Origin: Botryosphaeria dothidea
Lineage: Eukaryota; Ascomycota; Dothideomycetes; Botryosphaeriales; Botryosphaeriaceae
Direction of reading: 5' to 3'
DNA length: 64,000 nt
Assembly: GCA_011503125.2 (NCBI GenBank)
Contig: WWBZ02000062.1
Coordinates: 186,001-250,000 of the forward strand
Under the pieces are notes generated by a model. The model was not told where the DNA came from and did no database searches. It worked only from the letters and a program-made list of their open reading frames with translations. The position numbers and the translations under genes are program-made. Of this stretch, positions 1-12,205 are shown in pieces (position 1 is the stretch's first letter; the number at the start of each line of letters is the position of its first letter).

Positions 1-1058
1 GAAGTTAGAGGCCGCGGGTTCGAGTAAAGAGACGTGGAATATAGGATAGACTTTTATCGTCCTTAGTAGTTCTAGGCGATAGATATAGGTCGAGATCTTT
101 TCTAGAATAGGAAAGAAGCTAAGGCGTTTAAACTTAAGTTTATCCGAAGGCCTTATTATCGAGATATACCTTCTTAGAAGCTAGACGAGGTTACTAGGCT
201 TAAAGACGGGTAGCGAAATACGGTCTTTATTAGCCTATTCTACGTAGGCGTCTTATATAAATCGAATTTCTTAGCGAAGATAGTTTTCGAGGTTTTCGAG
301 ATTCTCTTAGAAGAGGCGTAGGGGTTCGAGGGGGGCTAAGATCGAGTCTTTCTATAAAATCTTATAACGAGGGTAGAAGCTATAGTTTACGAAGAAAGAG
401 ATAACCTTAGTCGTAGTCGAGATCGTATTATTATAAGCGAATTCCGTAAGGAAGAGAAAGTCGTTCTAATCGTCTTATTAGTACGAAACGTAGATACGAA
501 GGTATTATTCGAGAATAGCGTTAATACGCTCTATCTAGCCGTCGGTTTACGGGTAGAAAGCTATACTAAAGTTAGTCTTAATAGATAGAGATCTACTAAG
601 AGCTCTAGTAAATTTAGAGGTAAAAATTAAGCCGCGGTTAGATACGAAGTCGTCGGGTAAGCTATATAGTCGAAAAACGTAGTCTCGATAAAGCTTAGTA
701 AGCTCTATCGAATTAAGAGTTATTTAGTAAGAAATAAAGTAAGCTATTTTAGTTAGTCGATCTACGACTACTAGTATAGTATCGAACAAGTTAGACGTTA
801 GAAGTCCCGTAATTAAATTAAGAGAAATAGATTACTAGCGGCGTTATAGTACTTTAAGAAGTTTTAAATATCTATAGAGAGTATATCGGGCGGGTTTAAT
901 TCTTTAGTAGGTCTTATAGTTTCGTATAAAACGAGCTACTATCTAGCGTAGACCTAGCTACTAAAAATTACGAGTAATAAGTTTAAATATTACTACTTAG
1001 CCTAGGTATCTAGTAGCCGAATACGAGTATCGAGAGCTAATAATTCTTTAGCGGAGGC
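1..1058 (-). mobile_element. RIPed Gypsy-type retrotransposon, integrase portion (oldest host element)
   Basis: Read on the minus strand, this stretch gives a degraded but recognisable Ty3/Gypsy integrase. It has a zinc-binding-like region, a core beginning near an LDLITG-like motif, an NRG in place of the usual catalytic DRG, and a TDG..ERIN segment around the catalytic Glu. Stops are nearly all TAG or TAA, as expected when CAG, CAA or TGG codons suffer C-to-T or G-to-A change at CpA/TpG. The reading continues across the younger element that splits it (resuming at 7084). The left side is cut by the window edge, so LTRs are not visible. Not functional. Family assignment is good; element identity is unknown. 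Confidence 0.75.
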
Positions 1059-1242
1059 TGTTAGAGTCTGAAGCCTTAGGATCAAGCCTTAGAGGATCAT
1101 CGGCAGATCACGTGACGCCAAGCCTTTCTTGTATATAACTTTCCTCTTTCTTCTACGACTTCTTCTCTTTCTCCTTAAGTCTAGCTTAACGTACATAGCG
1201 CAATATACCTTTCAGCGATCATCCTGAGGTTGAGCCCTGACA
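1059..1242 (+). repeat. 5' LTR of Gypsy-1
   Basis: It starts TGTTAGAGTC and ends CCTGACA. It contains the palindrome TCACGTGA (1108-1115) and a TATATAA box (1132-1138), a plausible promoter arrangement for element transcription. Compared with the right LTR, the left edge shows CCTTAGG where the right has CCTCAGG, a RIP-type change confined to the outer side. Confidence 0.92.
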
Positions 1243-1302
1243 TTAGCTAGACTTCCCATATTGGACTTACTGGACATCGGATCACTGGCACAGTCGCGCA
1301 CT

Positions 1303-1365
1303 GGAATCACTGGAATCACTGGAATCACTGGAATTACTGGAATCACTGGAATCACTGGAATCACT
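1303..1365 (+). repeat. 9-bp tandem repeat (GGAATCACT) x7 in Gypsy-1 leader/gag
   Basis: Seven head-to-tail copies of GGAATCACT, one reading GGAATTACT, just inside the 5' LTR. In one frame this encodes an Ile-Thr-Gly repeat. It is a small minisatellite belonging to the retroelement, not a CRISPR array: there are no spacers. Confidence 0.9.
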
Positions 1366-4300
1366 CGATATGAGTCCTCAAGAGCATGGACAAGAGCTAC
1401 AGGCTCAAGAGAACCAAGAAACGAAGCGGTTACTGCTACAAATGATGGCACGAATGGATACTCTTACCCAAGAGGTTATACAGCTTAAGGAAGAGAAGGA
1501 GGAACTCTTGAAGGTGGGAGGCGCCTAAACCCCTTCTATACAACCCTTAGGGGAGGCTAGAAGGGAGGCTGGAGAAAAAGAGGCTGGGGTGGCCGGAATT
1601 TCCTCGGACCCCCCTGCCCCTGAGTTAGGACCTACCAGCCACCACACCAAGATAGGCCCCACGAAGAACCTCGGCCCTCTCGCCGAGTTTTCGGGTAATA
1701 GAGAAGAACTCGAGCCTTGGATTGCCCAGGCTCAAGCCAAACTCGTCGTGGACTACACGAGTTGCACTGAAGCTACGAAGTTTTTTATGCTTCACAATCG
1801 GCTTAGGGGCGAAGTAGCTCGTCAGCTATAGCCCTGGGTATAAGCTAGCACCAACACGACTAGCATGACTGCTTAGTGCCTACTAGATTAGCTACGCCTA
1901 TTATTTGGCGACCCCTATATACAAGAGAAGGCCCAACGTAAGCTGCACAAGCTACGCCAAACCAACAAGCCCTTTATAGAGTACTTTACCGAATTCCGCA
2001 AGCTCGTGTTAGAGGCGGGAGGTACCAACTGGCCGGACGAGATTCTTAAGGCCTACTTGGAAGCAGGGCTTAGCCAGGAGCTCTAACGAAGCATAATTGG
2101 CCTTAGGAGCATAAGCCAGTCCTTTAAGGACTACTACACGGAGCTGAAACGTGTTAGTAACCAACTTAAAGCCTTTAACCTAAGGAACATAGGAAAGAAG
2201 CCCTAGCAGGGCTGGCAACAAGACTGGTGGCGTGGTCAAAATAAGGTTAGCTCGGCAGGGTCCACTGGCAGGCAGACAGGGTCTAAGCTAAAGCCGACCA
2301 CGCTCTAGCAAGATAAAATGGACTAGGAACCTATAGGGCCTATAAGGGCCGCCTAAGGACGTCGTGTTAAGTGGGTAGACGAATAAGAGATGTAGAAACG
2401 CAAGGATGAGGGTCGTTGCCTACGCTGTGGCGACTCTAGATATAGGGTTGCCTAGTGCCCATGGCTGCTACCAAGGAGGCCAGCAAGGCTTGCAAAGCCT
2501 ACCTAACAGGAGGAACACGTGGGACCGGAACTGGAAGACTTGGAGGACGAGTCCTCCTCCCAGTAGTCGGAAAACTAAAAGCTCCTATCGAAAATCGCAG
2601 GTAGGAGCCTATAGTGGAGGAAAAGCAGGAAGTGCGGAACGAATGGCGCAAGCAGCAACGCAAGCTGGAACAAGATTTACTCCTTACCCTAGTCATGATT
2701 AATAAAGAGTCTTTCGGTAAAGCTCTCGCCGATACTGGTTGTGAATTCTACGCTGTTATGAGCTACGGTTTTGCTAAACGCTGCAACCTTCCGCGTATAA
2801 AGATCTCCCTAAGGATACTAGACGGACTTACACCTATAGGATAGAAAATAGACGAGGTTGCCTGGGCTGAAGTAGATATTGGAGGCCACTGCCAGAAGCG
2901 CATGTTCTTCTATATCGTGCCTAGGCTTTCCGGTTGCGACCTAATGTTGGGAAGCCCATGGATAGTACAGGAAAAAGCGGTACTCGATCAAAGTGAACGG
3001 ACTATTACCTTTAAGGACATAGGGCTAGTAGTAAAACAAGCAATAGATCTTCCTAGCCCCTAGGGCAAGCTTATCGGAGCCTCTACCTTTAGTTACCTCT
3101 TAAGGAACCGAGAAAAGAAAGGGTACTAAGTCTTTATAGCGAGCCTAGCGGACATTAATAAGGCTCTTTAAGAGAAAACTCCCACGGATACTTAGGCCCG
3201 GCTACCTAGCTGGGTAGACCCTTAATAGATACGCCTATTTGATAAGAAGGAGGTAGACAAACTCCCACCGCACCGGCCTGGAATTAACCACCAAATCGAA
3301 TTGGAAAAGGATAGCAACGGCAAAACACCGGACGCCCCATAGGGACCCCTATATAATATGTCCCGTGACGAGCTTCTAGTACTTAGGAAGACTCTTAACG
3401 AACTACTCGATAAGGGGTTTATCCGGGTAAGCAATTCCCCGGCCGCTGCTCCCGTACTATTTATTAAGAAACTAGGCGGAGGTCTACGCTTCTGCTACGA
3501 CTATCGGGCACTTAACCGGATTACGAGAAAGGACCGCTACCCCTTACTACTTATCTAAGAGACTCTTAATAGAATTAGTAAGGCGAGATGGTTTACAAAG
3601 CTGGATGTGACTGCTGCCTTCTACCGGATACGAATTGCCGAAGGGAGCGAATGGTTAACGGCATTCCGGACTCGATTCGGACTCTTCGAATAGCTAGTGA
3701 CGCCCTTTGGACTGGCAAACGCCCTAAGCACCTTCCAACGGTATATTAATTAGACCCTAAAGGACTTCCTCGATGACTTTGTCTCCGCGTACGTGGATAA
3801 CATCTTAATCTTTACGGATGGATCCCGCCGAGCGTACCGGGAAAAGGTTAATAAGGTCTTAGAGAAACTGGATGCTGCAGGTCTACAACTTAACCTAAAG
3901 AAATGTGAATTCGAAGTCTAGTCGACTAAGTATCTAGGGTATATTATCGAAGTAGGCAAAGGCATCCGCATAGACCCGGAAAAGACTAAGGCAATTTAAG
4001 AGTAGAATGCTCCAACCACGGCAAAAGGAGTACTCAGTTTCCTCGGTTTTGCGAACTTCTATCGGCGTTTTATTAAGGGCTTTTCTAACCTAGTAGCCCC
4101 TCTAGTATCACTTACGAGGAAGAACGTACCCTTCTAGTGGAACTAGGAAACCGAGCTCGCGTTTGGAAAATTGAAAAAGGCTTTCATCACGGCACCGGTT
4201 CTTATGTAATTCGACCCGGAGAGAGAGACGATCCTCGCCACGGACTCCTTAGGATACTATATAGGAGGAGTGCTTCAACAGTACGATAACGACGGTTTCC

Positions 4301-6699
4301 TACGTCCCGTAGCGTTCTTTTCGAAGAAGAACCTACCCGCGGAATATAACTACCCGATCTATAATAAGGAACTACTCGTAGTAGTTAAGTGCCTACGCCA
4401 GTAGGATGCCGAGCTAAGGGGACTACACTAGTTTAAGATCCTTACCGACTATAAGAATCTAGAGTACTTTACTACGGCGAGGAGACTTTCCGAGAGGCAG
4501 ATTCGATAGTGGAGGGAACTTAGCCGCTTTTTCTTTATTATCGAATATACCCTAGGAAGGACTAACGGACTGGCCGACGCATTAATAAGAAGGGACTAAG
4601 ACTTGCCTACAACGGATATGGACGAGAGACTTAAATAAAGAACGGCTTAATTACTCTAGTTAATGCCCTATAGATTAGTCCTCAATACTAGATTACCAGA
4701 GGACCCTAAAGAACAAGAATAGAGTAATGAAGATTTACTTCTATCTAAAGAAGCTATGGTAATTAAACCTCGACAAGCACGACCAGGACAATAAGCACGA
4801 GAACCCCCTTTCCTAGAGGATTAATAGTAAGAGGCACTCTAGTAGGACTAAGTGTTAAGGCAACTCCGGGAAGCAGTACAACGAAGAGAAAGGACCTTCC
4901 CACTAGAGTTTGTAACTAAGTTTAAGATCTCGATCGCGGAGTGTTTACTAGACTATTAAGGAAACCTCCTCTTTAGGGAAAGGAGATAGGTACCGGACTC
5001 CGAGCTACTACGAATAAGGATTATCTAAGAGATGCATGACTCTCTCCTCTCGGCACACCCCGGACGCGTTTAAACTACCTCCCTCGTAGCAAGGCACTTC
5101 TTCTGGCTAGGATTCGTTAACGATATCCAGAGGTTTTGTAGGAACTATAACGTCTGTGGAAGGACTAAGGTCTGGAGGGATCGGAAGTAAGGGTTACTTA
5201 AACCGTTACTAGTACTAAGTCGTCAATAGAGAGAGATCTCTATTGACTTTGTTGGGCCCCTACTATTAAGTAACGGATGCGAGATGCTTATAGTAATTAC
5301 TAATAGGCTAGGGAAAGGAGTGATCCTTGAGGCCTACCCGAACACTGAGACGGAAACTATTGCAAGGCTCTTTATTACATGCTTCTACCGGAACTACGGA
5401 GTCCTAATAGTAATAGTATCTGATAGGGGAACGCAGTTCGTTAGCCTTCTCTGGCAACGTATCTATTAACTACTTAAGATTAAGAGGCGTATCTTAACGG
5501 CCTACTACCCTTAAACGGACGGATTAACGGAAAGGATAAATACTAAAGTAGAAAGGAAGCTCGCGCTGTTCGTAGAGCACTATTAATAAGACTAGGCGGA
5601 CCGGTTACCGGTAGTCCAGTTAGCTCTTAACGGAAGAACCTTAACTACGACGCAGGCAAGCCCGTTCTTTCTTTCCTACGGGTACCATCTCGAGCCTCTA
5701 GAGCTATCCGAAGATATCTAACCTAGTGACCTCTAAAGGGACTCCCTAGTGGTAAGGGCCGATGTAATCGTGGCAAAGATTAAAGAGGTAACGGACTGGG
5801 CATAAATAGTAATAGCGGATGCATAGCAGGAATAGGAACGGCAGGCTAACCGGCAAAGGAACCTATCCCCTACGTACAAGGTAGGTGATAAGGTCTGGCT
5901 ATATCTAAAGAACCTAAGGACGGATAGACTAAGTAAGAAGCTCGATAATAAGGCAGCTAAGTTTACCGTTATCGAGGTAGTTAGATCCTATAGCTATAAG
6001 TTAGATATCCCCGGAGCGGTGCACAACGTCTTTAACGTGGACCTACTCCGGCTAGCGGGAATAGACCCTTTGCTAAGCCAAGTATAGGACGACTATTAAC
6101 CACTACCGGTTTAGGTAGATAGTTAAGACGAATAGAGGGTAGAGGGAATCCTAGATGAACGAATGGCAAGGAAACTAGAATAAAGGAGCCGCCAACTCTA
6201 GTATTAAGTTAAATAGGAAGGGTATGCAAGGCTAATATAGGAACCGGTATTAGCACTATAGGACATAGCAGCGCTAGACACGTACCTAAAATAGAAGGAC
6301 CGATAAGAGCTCTAGGGAACCGAGCGGAGACTATAGGTGGACAAAAGGTTAAGCGGTTTAGCCCGGCCGGAGCCGAGCCTGTATATACTAGATAAGCACT
6401 GCACCACCCGCCCCGAGGGCGAGCGAGGCACAAGCGGTTACCTGGTGTGGGCATTATAGACTATAGGACCTAGTCCCGTGCCGGATAACCCTCTCCCTGC
6501 TAACAGGTAGGCCCTTAATTCGATAGCTAGTCGACAAGCTCATAGGAGCCAATTAACTGAGGGATGTCGCCATCCTAAGGCACGTATTACCGCACCTGCT
6601 ATCGGTCAGCCAAGTTTCCAACTATACTATATAGCCGTTTAATGGTTCAGGGTTCGCTTTTTCAACCTATATACCCACACCTACTAAAAACGCGACCGA

Positions 6700-6801
6700 C
6701 AAGCAAGCAAGGCAAACAGGGCAAGTAGGGCAAGCAGGGTAAGTAGGACAAGCAAGGCAAACAGGGCAAGCAGGGTAAGCAGGGCAGGCAGGGCAGGAAG
6801 G
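6700..6801 (+). repeat. 10-bp minisatellite (GGGCAAGCAG)n near the 3' end of Gypsy-1
   Basis: Imperfect 10-bp units related to GGGCAAGCAG lie between the chromodomain region and the polypurine tract. The same array, more regular, occurs in the second copy of this element at 32782-32880, so it is a fixed part of the element with variable unit number. Confidence 0.85.
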
Positions 6802-6848
6802 GTCAAAAAAAAAAACAGGGAAAGGTCAAAAAGCAACAGTCCCCACCC

Positions 6849-6859
6849 GGATTCGAACC
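6849..6859 (-). promoter_or_regulatory. tRNA B-box-like sequence upstream of the Gypsy-1 3' LTR
   Basis: The minus strand reads GGTTCGAATCC, an exact fit to the RNA polymerase III B-box consensus. The surrounding sequence resembles the 3' half of a tRNA, but the T-stem does not pair well and no A box or full cloverleaf is visible. The same sequence is kept in the second element copy at 32923-32933. It may be a captured tRNA fragment; function is unproven. Confidence 0.5.
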
Positions 6860-6899
6860 CGTAACCTCTCGAACCGGGAGGAGGAGGGGGGGGGGGTGA

Positions 6900-7083
6900 T
6901 GTTAGAGTCTGAAGCCTCAGGATCAAGCCTCAGAGGATCATCGGCAGATCACGTGACGCCAAGCCTTTCTTGTATATAACTTTCCTCTTTCTTCTACGAC
7001 TTCTTCTCTTTCTTCTTAAGTCTAGCTTAACGTATATAGCGTAATATACCTTTTAGCGATTATTCTAAGGTTAAGCTCTAATA
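6900..7083 (+). repeat. 3' LTR of Gypsy-1
   Basis: 184 bp, matching the left LTR. About the first 110 bases keep CA and TG dinucleotides. The outer 60 bases or so have lost them (CGTATATAGCG for CGTACATAGCG, CTCTAATA for CCCTGACA), so RIP-type change enters from the flank. Confidence 0.92.
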
Positions 7084-7183
7084 GAGGCTTAGATCTTTAA
7101 AAATATAGATAAGTTTATTAACTAGTAAGAGACTATCGTTATTCTTAGAATATACGCCTAAATCTATCTTAGAATATTAAAGT
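7084..7183 (-). mobile_element. Continuation of the RIPed minus-strand Gypsy element
   Basis: After the GAGGC target duplication the minus-strand reading frame runs straight on from the integrase zinc-finger region seen at 1-1058, with stops explained by RIP-type codons. It is interrupted at about 7184 by the 3' tail of LINE-A. Confidence 0.55.
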
Positions 7184-10100
7184 ATATAGATAGATAGATA
7201 AATTTATTTCTTCTCGATATAGCTCCCTTACGGGTCTATACGGGGCTAGCTATCTATAGTTATTTTATACGAGGAAGAAAATCTTTTCGCCTAGTAAAAA
7301 CTCCTCCTCTCTCTCTAGATATATTATTCTATACTAGTTCTTATTTTTTCTTCTTACTAGTAGCGGCTACTATAATAGTCCTATATTTACCTACTAGATC
7401 TATTTCTTTAGTTCTTATTCTCGTAGTTATTCGAGTTCTAGTAGTCTTAGTAGTCCTAGTTATTCTTCTAGTTCCTCTTTCTAGTTATCTTTCTATATTA
7501 GTTTTCTTACTAGACTAAATTACTTAAGTAGCCCTAGGCGTAAGAACTAGTCTATTACTACTTTAATTTCCTTCTTTATTAAGAGAAGAGAGTAGTAATC
7601 CGTAGTCTCTACTCTTTAGAGTATCTATATTCTATTCTATTAGAAGTAGGGATAGAAGAGAAGAATATACTTTAGAGTTTATCTATACTAGCCGTATAGA
7701 TAGATAGAACTAAAGTATTCTAGTATCTTACGCCTTAAGAGAAAGTTCTTTAGTCTAATATACTCTATACGTAGTAGAGTAGCGAGTATACTCTATAGCT
7801 TAGATAGTTCGCTATAGATTTATCTAATTTTTAGGTTCTACTATATACTTTAGGCTACTAGCTTATCTTATCTTTCCTAGCTAGTAGACTTTATCTATCT
7901 CTTCTTCTACTTATTTCTATATACTATACGTAGCTTTATTCGCTTTAGAAGATTCTAGTAGATAGAGAGATAGTAGTTAAGAAGTAAGTTTACCTTTTTT
8001 CTAAGTAGGATTCTTCTAGTAGGGCTAGCGGCGCCTTTAGTACTTAGAGTAGCCCGAGCTATCTATTTAATACTCTAGTAAGTTTCCTCTACTACTACCG
8101 CGACTAGGCTATTTCTAGCTTTAATAGCCTAGACTAGTACTAGTTCGTCTAGATATAGTAAGAGTAGAGGAATTTCTATCTTATACTCTAAGGTTTATAT
8201 ACTAGTTAACTTATACGCCCCTAAGATAGTACGTAGGTACTAGTTTTAGATCTTTTTTAATAGCTAGATAGCTATTTTCCTCTATTCTAGGATTCTCTTT
8301 AGAGTATACTATACCCTATAGCCGTAGATAAGAACTAGCCTTACTACGGCCGTATAGATATAGCGGGCTTTAGTAAATAAGGCTTCCTAGATAGACGCTA
8401 CGAGTCTAGAGAGAGATATATACTATTTAATTACCTTAGCTCCTATTTTCCTAATATAGAATCTCTATCTAAGCTTATTATCTATATAGACTTCTAAAAT
8501 CTTAATTATCGACTCTAGGTATCTAGTAAATCTAGGGATATAAATCCCTACTACTATATTAAATCTTCTTAGTTTTCTTATAAAATAAGTAAGGTAATAC
8601 TTATCGGGCGAGAAAGCTAACCCGTAGATAGCTACCTAGTACTCGTAAATTTAATATACTCCCTCTAGTATTCTATAGTTCTATTCTATAGATCTACTAA
8701 AGATTAGGATATTAGTATTATCGACGAATCTAAGAAGAAAGATATTATCTCTACGTAGCTATATAAGTAGATTAGAAGTAAAGAATAGATAGAGTATCGG
8801 CGATAGTAAGGATTTCTAGGAAATTCCGGTTAAGGTCTAGATTAGTAGACTAGTAAAGTCTTTAAAGAATAGCTAAGTAGTACGGTCCTATAGAAAGAAT
8901 CGAGTAAATCTTTCTACCTATTCTAGGAGTTTTACTATTCTTATATTATAGAGAAGCCTTCTATAAGATACGTAGTTATATACTTTCGAGATATCTAGGC
9001 TAAGAACTAAAGCTACTAGCCCTAGGTCTTATATCTAGATAGTATAGATCTATTCTATAAGTAGATTAAGAGCTACTACTACGGATCTATTTCTCTTAGC
9101 TCTTATTTATATATTAGAAAGTAGGCCGTATACTTTAGTAGCCTAAGAGATTCTATCTACTATAATTCTCTTAAGTAGCTTCTTTAGCGTATTAAGTAAA
9201 GTAATTAGCCTAAATAACTTAGCTTTAGTATAGTCGTCCCTTTATAGTTTCCTAAGAACTACGGTAATAGAGCTTTTAAACTACCTAGAGTAGTATCTAA
9301 GTACGAGGTATTTCTAGAAGAGTTTAGTAAGGAGTTCTCTTAGTATCTTAACGTATTACTTTAGAAATCTATTAGTAATCTTATCTAGGCCTAGTACCTT
9401 ATCTAGAGGAAGCTTCTTAATAGTATAGAGAACCTACTCTTTAGTAAGGTCTTAGAAAATCTCTACTAGTACTAGATATATATATCTATCTAGATCTAAG
9501 AGGTTAGTAGCCCTAGAAGATAGAAAGAACTAGTTAGTAAGAATTTCTACCTTAGACTAGTTATTATAATATAGTTATTTATCTACTTTCTAGAGAGATA
9601 AAAACTAAGATAGAGCTAGAGGTTCTAGTACTCTTATTCTTATCTACTTTAAGAGCTTCTAAAGTATAGATAGGTCCGAAGTAATTTTAGCTACTATTCT
9701 ACGCTATACTTTTATTCTATCTCTTTTAATCTATCTCTTCTTACTATTAGTAATAGTTTAGTATACTATCTAGTCTTCCTCTCTTTCTATAGTCGTCTAC
9801 TTTCTTCTAGCTACTCTAGCCTAGTATACTAGGTCCGAATACTTCTTTATCTATTATATAGAGATCTAGAGCGAGGATCTCGCTACTAGAATAGTCTTCT
9901 AAATTATTCTTTAGATAGCCTTCTAGAGTAGTATAGTAAAGTAATCTAAGTCTACTTTAGTATTAAGAGAAGCTACTTTAAGATATTCGAGCTTTAATTA
10001 GAGTATATTATTAGTTCTCTTCTAGTCTACTTTCTTCTACTAAGGCCTTAGAGAGCGTAGTTCTACGAAGATAGAAGAAAAATTAAGTATAGTAAGAATA

Positions 10101-12205
10101 GGTAGGTAGTTAGAGGATAATTTAAGCTTTTAGCTAACTCTATAGCTAAGAATTCTCTTCTCTAGCTACCGTAATATAAAGATAAGATCTAAAGTACTCT
10201 CGCTACTACTATCTCGTCTAGTAATAGTACCTCTTAGAAGAGCTAGGTTAAGATTAGCTATAATAGCTATCTTAATTAGGTTATCCGCTAGAATATAGTA
10301 TATTAGGAAGGTTATACCTCCCTAGATAGGGTAGTAGAGATTAAAATTCCCTAGGAGAATATACTTTTCTAGTTTTCTAAGAACTTCCGGTAGAAGAGAT
10401 AGAGTTTCTAGCGCTATACTAGTATAAGAGGCTAGCGGGGGATTATAGTAGTTATAGATATAGATTATATATATTCTAGTAATAAGAGATAGTATAATAA
10501 GATCTAGTAAATAGACTATTACTTACTAGGAGTTAAGGCTAATAGTCTTACTTATAAAGAAGTAGGTTCTTACTACTCTCTTCTAGAGAAAAACTATATA
10601 GTAGGTAGAGTATTTTACTATTATCTTAACCCTCGGGTTTCTTTAAAATTTCTAGATAGCTAGAATATAGTAGATCTTTAGGTCTACTTTCTTAAAGAAC
10701 GGAAGTATTACTCTATCCTTACTCTTATAGACGTTATACTATATAATAGAGAGAGAGCCTATATCTAATATTAACTTTCTTCTATCTTTAGATCCGGCTA
10801 CGAGGGGGCTAGTAGTATAGGCTATAAGAAGGGAGTTCCCGCGGGCTCCTCTAAGGCGTATTATAAGTTATTAAGTTCGGTAAATCTTATTTAGTTAGGA
10901 GGCGAGAGGCGGCTTAAGTCTCTTAGCCTATCTAGTCCCCTCTTAACTAGCTTCTTCTTTCTAATCCTCTTTCTTAGTCTAACGGTTAACTAGTTAGTTT
11001 AAAACTATATTTTAGTTATTAGGGGTTCTTCCCGATATCTTTTTAGTACTACTAGGCGGGTCTAAGCGGCCTTAGTATAGTAGGCTCTACGTACTAGATA
11101 GGAGTTACTCTAGACTATATACCTTTAAGAGTAGTTTACGTACTATATACTTTTCTTAGAATAGTCTCTAGTATTATATATCTTACTATACTATTTATAC
11201 TTTTCCTTCTTTTTATAATAGTTAGTAATATATTCGTAGGCCTAGTACTTAAAATACTAGATTACTATAAAGGCTACGTTATAGTACTACGCTATATAGA
11301 TAGTAAAGTTAATAATAAGCCCCTTATTAATAATCTAGTTAGCGGTTTTAGGATTTATAGTACTAAGGATAATAGCCGAGTAAATTTTCTCCTCTAGAAG
11401 CTTTCTCTTTAGCTAGGCTAGCTTACTAATACGTAGTTCTAGATATAGAGATAGATTCTACTTCTAGATAGTTTAGATAGCTTAGAAGTCTATAGTATCG
11501 ATTTCTTCTCGAGGAACGTTATATACTAGTACTAAGTATAGCTACTAGTTAGACCTAACTTCTTTTTCTAGTCCTATAGTCTATTTCTAGTTCTAGAGAA
11601 GGGCTATTCTAGTTACTTTATCTAGTATAAAGATTCTAACGTCTCTACTAGGAAGCTTCTTAGTAGTAAGTATTTTCTTATACGTCTAGCTTTTTCCTAC
11701 CTAGATCTTTCTAATAATTATCTTATTTAAGAGCTTAGCTATTTCTTATTTATTTACTATCTCTAGAAAGTAGAGAGTAAGTTTAGTAGTAGCTAGAGGA
11801 GTAGGGGGCTTCGGGGCTACTTAGGCTATAATTTATACCTAGCTACGAGTATTAGATATAGATATAGAGATAGTTTAGATACGGTTAACTATCTTTTAGA
11901 TCTATTAGACCTCTTTAAGAATATTCTTAAGGCTTAGCTTCTTAATAGCTATCTTCTAGTAGATAGTAATATAATCCTAGAAGATTATCTTAGTAATATC
12001 GAGAAAATTTTTTATCTAGCTAGAGAGGACTAAAGAGAGGCTAGCGAATATTTATAGGGCTTAAAGAAGGGTATCTACTATTTTTAAGGCTCTCTTAACG
12101 TATTCTACGCTATACTAAGTACTCTACGGTTTCTTAGGGGTATATTAGAGCTAAATAGAGGTAGTTACTAGGAAAGACTATTCGCCTCTTTCTATATTCT
12201 CTATA
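7184..12205 (-). mobile_element. LINE-A: RIPed non-LTR retrotransposon, main part
   Basis: Minus-strand non-LTR element whose 3' tail, (ATCT)n, lies at the low-coordinate end (7184-7205). Its minus strand parallels LINE-B along its whole length: ORF1-like region, endonuclease region, and reverse transcriptase with FVDN in place of FVDD (plus-strand 8717-8728). Virtually all CA and TG dinucleotides are gone and stops are frequent. It is split near its 5' end by LINE-B; the missing first ~120 bases are at 17358-17480. The original target duplication could not be identified. Confidence 0.85.

Larger units (their letters stand above)
1059..7083 (+). mobile_element. Gypsy-1: near-complete chromodomain LTR retrotransposon, partly RIPed
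   Basis: Two 184-bp LTRs (1059-1242 and 6900-7083) with TG...CA ends (CA mutated to TA in the right copy) are flanked by a perfect 5-bp target duplication GAGGC (1054-1058, 7084-7088). In order inside: gag (about 1589-2400), a CX2CX4[H>Y]X4C zinc knuckle near 2421-2462, an aspartic protease DTG at 2731-2739, reverse transcriptase (about 3340-3960, YVDN instead of YVDD at 3790-3801), RNase H, integrase (about 5000-5650) and a C-terminal chromodomain (about 6193-6250). A G-rich polypurine tract precedes the right LTR. Frames are broken by TAG/TAA stops, so the copy is dead. CA and TG dinucleotides survive in the first third, so this copy is younger or less RIPed than its surroundings. Confidence 0.93.

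Noticed and set aside
1303..1365. Possible CRISPR-like array
   Set aside because: The units are contiguous 9-mers without spacers in a eukaryotic retroelement leader.
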